Assembly: GCA_023853785.1 (NCBI GenBank)
Contig: JAJIRX010000869.1
Location: 84,934-148,933, forward strand
Direction of reading: 5' to 3'
From: Psilocybe azurescens
Lineage: Eukaryota > Basidiomycota > Agaricomycetes > Agaricales > Agrocybaceae
DNA length: 64,000 nt
Both the position numbers and the translations under genes were made by a program. The notes beneath the pieces are model-generated. The model saw only the letters and a program-made list of their open reading frames with translations. It searched no databases and was not told the DNA's origin. The first letter of the stretch is position 1, and each line of letters begins with the position of its first letter. This document shows, piece after piece, positions 59,249 to 64,000 of this stretch.

Positions 59249-61381
59249 TTAATCTCGCCTTTCTGATGTAGGAAGCTCTTCCAACTTGGAGCGGGTAACA
59301 ACCGCATTGCAGTGAAAATTTTCCACTCGATAACGTTGGAGTCGAAGTCGATCTTGCAAAAAGTTGGGGAAGGACGCATGCAAGATTTGGAGAGATTTCG
59401 TTTCCAGGATATTATGCCCAGAACTTGGCACACGGATAACTGACGCAAGATGTGAAAGCAAGATCGTGCTATACTGGGCGTCGAATCCAAACTGACTGTC
59501 ACATAGGGTTTTCGATTTTGGTTTCTCTTCGCCGAAAATCATCCAATTAAGTATTGCTTGAATGTCTTCTGAGAAACGGACAGGAATTTGCAGGAGGATT
59601 CTCGCGTATACTTGATCCAACATTTCGAATGAAAAGTCGTCCTTGCTAAGGATGTCCCATAATCTTTCAACGGGATGACTGTGCGGATCTTCTATGTAGT
59701 TCATTGCAGCATCTGCATAGATGAAAAGCCCCGCCGATTCCCGGACAAGTGTGTCCACGGCGTCCTGCGTAGGCCAGTTGTTCAAGTCTTCTGGAATAGG
59801 CCCGTCGGTGAGACATAGAGCCCAGCCCGCATGTTGATCTTTTATTCTCCTGAATCTGAATTCGAACACAGTTCTAATGTCCTTTTCGACATCGAAAGCA
59901 TCAAGAAGTGACATCATCTGTGGTTCCAAATTGGCGAACAGAGGGGTGAACTTGAGGGTGGCGTTTATCACACGGTCATCTCGACTGCAAAAGAGAAATC
60001 GCAAAGGAAAAGGAATATGGTTTAGTACTTCGATGAGAAGTCGTATAATCTCTTCTTGGGATTCGTAATCTTCGCATTCATCTATCCCATCTATAATAAG
60101 AAGCCACGGATTTCCAATTAGGGAGAGTCCCCTCTATCTAGGTAGAGTTTTTGTAGGGGTTCGACGACCAATTGTTTAATCTGCCCAAAAAGGTGAGTGG
60201 AGATCATTCCGACATCGTGTTGCAAGGTAGAGGCGACGCATTCGAAAAATCCAGGAATGGCTATACATAACTGGTAGGCAATTGTCACCACAAACTGATC
60301 CTTGGTCGTTGGCCGGTTTGGAGCAGAGCCAGACCAAAAGAAGGAAGCCGCAAGACGTCCTTGTTCAGCCAAAATATCGGCGATCGTCTGTGCGATGGTC
60401 GTTTTGCCAAAACCCGCAGGACTGTGCATCCATAGCATTCTGCGAGGATTTTCGAGGTCATTGAGCCAAGTTAGGATCTCCTGGATGATCATGTCTTGCG
60501 TTTTCTAGAAACATTTGGCAATGCCATACCGCGCTAAGGAATCGTGGCTTGCACCCAGCGCGCTTCTTTTTCTCAATCCGTCAAGAACTTGAGCTAGGGG
60601 TTAGTTCGTGTAGCAAATGAAGAAGTTCAACGAAACCTTCATCCCTTCCTCCACTGTTGCTTTGAATTATGATATTGGAGATCTTGGAAAATTCATTAAG
60701 TCACGTTCAAATCAAGGGCAAGGATGAAGCTAGGGCATACTTGATCAGTGATGTTTTCCAGGTTATCCAGACGTGTGTTTATAGAGTGGTTAACTTGCAT
60801 ATGGGATAATAACTGGGTACAGTCCGCGATTAGTCGCCAGCTTGGATACAAGCTGTATATTCTAGCGCACCATAAATTTCTCTTTCGCATGATGCAGTCT
60901 AATTCGGCTCTCTTCAATTTTTTGCGTTTGTCTCGGGTGCAAAACAAAACTCAGGAGCCGGTGACGAGATAGTTGTTTCTTGATAGACTCGAGTGTATTT
61001 TCCAAAATTCTAGAATAGAAACGTCGGAATTTTAATATCGAGAAGGATAAATGAGTTACGATAAGAGTTCCTTGACGCCCTCGTCAAGTTCTGGTGCAAT
61101 ATTTGGCTTCGACGTCTTGGTGGCCCATGTAGTAAGTAGGAATATAACACTTGAAGCTTCCTGTACTAAGGCATTGACGGCATGATTATCTTTTTCGACG
61201 CCTATGGCCCACGTGAGAACACAGACCAATCGTGAGTTGAAGATTCTCTTACCTGAATTGCTTCAGCGATCTGAGACAGATCCTTGATGGCTGTTGAGAG
61301 ATAACGAAGATGGGGGTTTTGGGAAACGAGCGTAGTAATGTCCTGATCGATAGGCAAGTCTCCGTGAATGAGACTTGTCAT
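59249..61381 (-). CDS. NLR-like NACHT/STAND NTPase (copy 2), short C-terminus
   Basis: Tandem paralog of copy 1. Start at 61381 (MTSLIHGDLPIDQDITTLVS). The N-terminal helical exons align with copy 1: HLRYLSTAIKDLSQIAEAIQ, VNALVQEASSVIFLLTTWAT, and SFVLHPRQTQKIEESRIRLH. NTPase: MLWMHSPAGFGKTTIAQTIA (about 60390-60440), in which the first Gly of the P-loop (GPAGCGKT in copy 1) is Ser, and Walker B WLLIIDGIDECED (about 60070-60110). Later blocks: AGLFIYADAAMNYIEDPHSH, YARILLQIPVRFSEDIQAIL, FGFDAQYSTILLSHLASVIR, ASFPNFLQDRLRLQRY. It stops after KLEELPTSERRD, well before the end of copy 1. A one-base break at about 60120 separates P-loop and Walker B exons. It may be truncated or mis-framed. Confidence 0.75.
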
Positions 61382-61785
61382 CTTATGCTGATAGAATGAC
61401 GAGACCGGTTGTAATTCAGGAGCTCGTGACACCAACTCAGGCCTTAGGTTGCGCGATCGTCCAGGGAATTGAGATCATGACCTTCGTGGGAGTTCAAGTC
61501 AGATACGAAATACGGCGTGAACGTGAACAAACACACTATTTTTAGTTCCCATGGTATGTAGGTATCGAGAGTTTAAACAACTTCAAGCATTGCGATCAAA
61601 TTGTGGCGTTCAATTTACCAAGGAAAACATCAACTTTCTCCTATGGGTTGGCAGATTGAAGGTTTCAATGCGTTCGAGATATTGTGGGGGTAATCTTCCG
61701 ACGAGCCAAAGTTAAAGATATATTTATACATACAAACGACATCCATATAGTGATACACATACAAGAACTCCTGAAGTATAGTGCC
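61382..61785. other. Spacer between NACHT copy 2 and Rtf2
   Basis: Upstream region of copy 2 and 3' UTR of Rtf2. No feature seen. Confidence 0.5.
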
Positions 61786-62902
61786 CTACGCATACTGTCA
61801 AAAATGGAAGATCAGTAAAATGGAACAACGTTGATTGCAAGAAACATACCCTCGTAAATGTTCCCATTGTCATAAATGTCTCCTTCCTCTTCGAACCATC
61901 ACCGTACAAACTTTTCACAGCGGCACTCATATTCGCCTTCCTCTTCGCCTCCTCCTTCGCTAATTCATTCACTACCGCACGACTTGCACCCGCGATGGCA
62001 GGATTGAGACTTGGTCCCGGCAAAGCCAGCCTTCTTCGTCGGAGGCTCACTCTCATCAGGCGACGTGTCGTTCTTTCTCTTCTTCGACTTTTTCTTGGAA
62101 GGCTCAAGTAGTCGCTTTCGCTCCAGAGCAAACCGCAGGGTTAGTTCTTCTTCGGGGGATGGATTGAGCTGAATGATGTCGTCGTCAGAATATTTCTTGG
62201 CACATTGGGGGCAAAGGCTCAATGGGAGGTTGTCTTTATCTTCTCCTTCGGCCGGTGGTGAGTCCTTCTCCTTAGGTGAACCAGAGGCCGTGACAGTCTT
62301 AAGACCCGCTTGAGAGAAAACGCAGCCGCAAGTGGAAATATAGACGAATGGCTGAACCCCGTTCATTTCTTTGAGTGTCAGAGGGCATACAAATTGAGGG
62401 CGGTCTGATGAATCGACTGAGGGGTCTGTAGATGCGGATGCGGGATTGGGAGCGAGTGTCAGCGTTTTAACGTCCTGTCAACAATTAAGAGCGACGTCAG
62501 TAATAAATCAAGATAAGAAATGATGGAGGCGTACCTTTAACGACCTAATGTGCCCGCAAATCTTCTCCCCATCTCCATAGGCCATTTTATCCAAAAGATA
62601 TTCTATTATGGCATCTTTGTTGTAAAGCTTGCCAAGGGCACAGGATACGGCCGGTTCTTGCAGTTTTCGCTACATGATTAAATGTATGGGTAATTGCTTA
62701 AAGTCATTGAATATCGGCGATACCTTTGATAAAGCGCAGAATAACCACCTAGCCTTGGTTTGGTTTGCCTTATCGGCTTGTTCAGCCTAGGGACGTATTA
62801 TGAGACTTGTGTACTGAAATATTGGAGGTTATAAATACGAACCTTGGGTTTATTCCTTACCAGGTCTCTCCTGTCTGGAATGCTTCCTCCATCATTGCCC
62901 AT
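61786..62902 (-). CDS. RTF2: Replication termination factor 2 (Rtf2 RING-like protein)
   Basis: Nuclear factor acting at stalled or programmed-barrier replication forks; it has a degenerate RING-type C2HC2 domain. Start at 62902 (MGNDGGSIPDRRDLVRNKPK), then exons ADKANQTKARWLFCALSK, RKLQEPAVSCALGKLYNKDA with EYLLDKMAYGDGE, and the large exon FVCPLTLKEMNGVQPFVYIS, CGCVFS, CPQCAKKYSDDDIIQLNP, a Lys-rich tail KKKSKKRKND, PSLNPAIAGASRAVVNELAK, SLYGDGSKRKETFMTMGTF. A last intron (gtatgt...gacag) gives the terminal FTRYA typical of the family, stop at 61786. One frame break near 62020 between KKAGFAG and PSLNPAI needs one base. Diverges from Med21. Confidence 0.9.
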
Positions 62903-63186
62903 GGTGCAGCAGAAGGAAAGGACTGTGAATAAGATGAGTTGATGGTGGTGGTCAGTGACCAAGTCAAGACGGAGTCAATTTGAGCAGCAATTGACGGATA
63001 TGTACATAGCATGGATAAGCCCCACAATTCAAACTCCGAACGAAGTTATGCTCGAAAATGCCTCGGCGCAGCTCCACAACGAGCATTCATGGCGGTTTCG
63101 CGCCCTAAATCTGGTTTGCCAAGTTTCCCATGTTTTATTGAGCGTTTACGCACTGCCGCAGCGCAATGCTGCAGGAATTATCGCAT
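62903..63186. promoter_or_regulatory. Bidirectional promoter of Rtf2 and Med21
   Basis: 284 bp between the divergent start codons at 62902 (-) and 63187 (+). No clear TATA box near either start. Short open frames in it are not supported as genes. Confidence 0.5.
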
Positions 63187-63863
63187 ATGGACAGGATAAC
63201 CCAGCTACAAGATGAGATACAACAGGTCAGTGGGAGAGGACCTTAATGAAGTTATTGAAGCTAATTGAATGTCCTTTCGATGTAGCTTCTCATGATTATG
63301 TCGAATACAATTGCCTACCTCACTTCGCGGTCCAATTTTGTCCAAGTTAGTCCGGAGGTGCCCATAACAAAGCAAAGAAACCCGGAAAAATTTGATCCTC
63401 CTGATGTATTTGAAGGTACGCGTTCAACACCATTCAGTACGCGCTTAGAAGTCGCTTATTTCTCGATGAAGCGAACCAAAAGGAACTGGTTACAGACCTA
63501 ATAGTCAAGGCGAAACAAATCGAATATCTCATCAATTCGCTGCCTGAACCTGAACCAGAGGAAGAGCAGGCGCGTTCCTGACGTATATTGGCAACTCAGC
63601 TCTATCTACTGACCTGATACCTTAACATTAGGCCCAACGATTGCAAATTTTGGAAGATGAAATGACACAAGCTAACGCAGAATACATACGCGCCGTTAAC
63701 CGTGCCAGTAAGGACTTCCATTTCGGCAACTCGCAGTACATCACTAATTCTTGTCGACCCCGCAGAGGATCTTCATGCTCAAATATCGGATGTTCTTCGC
63801 ATGATGCTTGAAGAAACTGATACCCTTTCCACAGAGGATGCCTCCAAACCTGCCATTATCTAG
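63187..63863 (+). CDS. MED21: Mediator complex subunit 21 (Srb7)
   Basis: Small helical subunit of the Mediator middle module that links activators to RNA polymerase II; heterodimerises with Med7 by family knowledge. Five exons: MDRITQLQDEIQQ (63187-63225), LLMIMSNTIAYLTSRSNFVQ with PEKFDPPDVFE (from 63286), ANQKELVTDLIVKAKQIEYL with INSLPEPEPEEEQ, AQRLQILEDEMTQANAEYIR (63632-63707), and KDLHAQISDVLRMMLEETD to the stop at 63861-63863 (exon from 63766). About 145 residues, normal for the family. The intron 63570-63631 begins with gc (cag/gcgcgt...attag), apparently a GC-AG intron; reading through gives an early stop. Confidence 0.92.
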
Positions 63864-64000
63864 GATTCCATTCCATTTCTTCGAACATTATGGTCTTCTA
63901 CATGTTATCAAATTTTTATTTTGTTGTTTGGGATGGCCTTCAAGTTCGATATAACGGCCAACATCTGATATGAGAACTCACGAAAGCACACTCCAGTGCG
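63864..64000. other. 3' flank of Med21
   Basis: T-rich 3' region; nothing else seen. Confidence 0.5.

Overview
The window reads as nuclear DNA of a mushroom-forming basidiomycete (Agaricomycetes; inference). The signs are dense short introns of about 45-90 nt with GT...AG (rarely GC...AG) ends, an F-box paralog cluster, NACHT NTPases with a helical N-terminal domain, a TPR-CHAT protein and a Tad1-like LINE. No bacterial operon, CRISPR array or phage feature was seen.

Layout. (1) 1-33.4 kb is a mix of housekeeping genes and a decaying F-box family. F-box genes or remnants lie at 1-1437 (-, runs off the left edge), 10691-12565 (+), 13245-14782 (+), 15372-22664 (+, pseudogene split by a LINE) and 32780-33270 (+, fragment). 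Between them are a GH47 alpha-1,2-mannosidase (2343-5223, -), mitochondrial phosphatidylserine decarboxylase (6446-8485, -), a SNF2-family helicase (23614-27088, -) and two unrecognised genes. (2) 34.1-36.4 kb carries a divergent vacuolar-type cation/H+ exchanger. (3) 37.2-61.4 kb is accessory: a TPR-CHAT putative cysteine protease, three copies (+,-,+) of a large uncharacterised multi-pass membrane protein with an initiator tRNA-Met between copies B and C, and two adjacent STAND/NACHT NTPases sharing a helical, possibly HeLo/MLKL-like, N-terminal domain. (4) 61.8-63.9 kb returns to housekeeping: divergent Rtf2 and Mediator subunit Med21.

Many clearly conserved genes (PSD, GH47, Rtf2, TPR-CHAT, all three membrane paralogs) carry single-base frame breaks, mostly in homopolymers and without nonsense mutations. 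This looks more like residual sequencing/assembly indels than mass pseudogenisation, so I annotate these as genes with suspected indels. The LINE-split F-box copy has independent signs of true decay (internal deletion, 6.5 kb insertion).

The region I find most interesting is 37-61 kb: a CHAT protease-like protein, NLR-like NTPases and a locally duplicated membrane protein family side by side. A role in fungal self/non-self recognition or regulated cell death is a hypothesis from domain content and proximity only.
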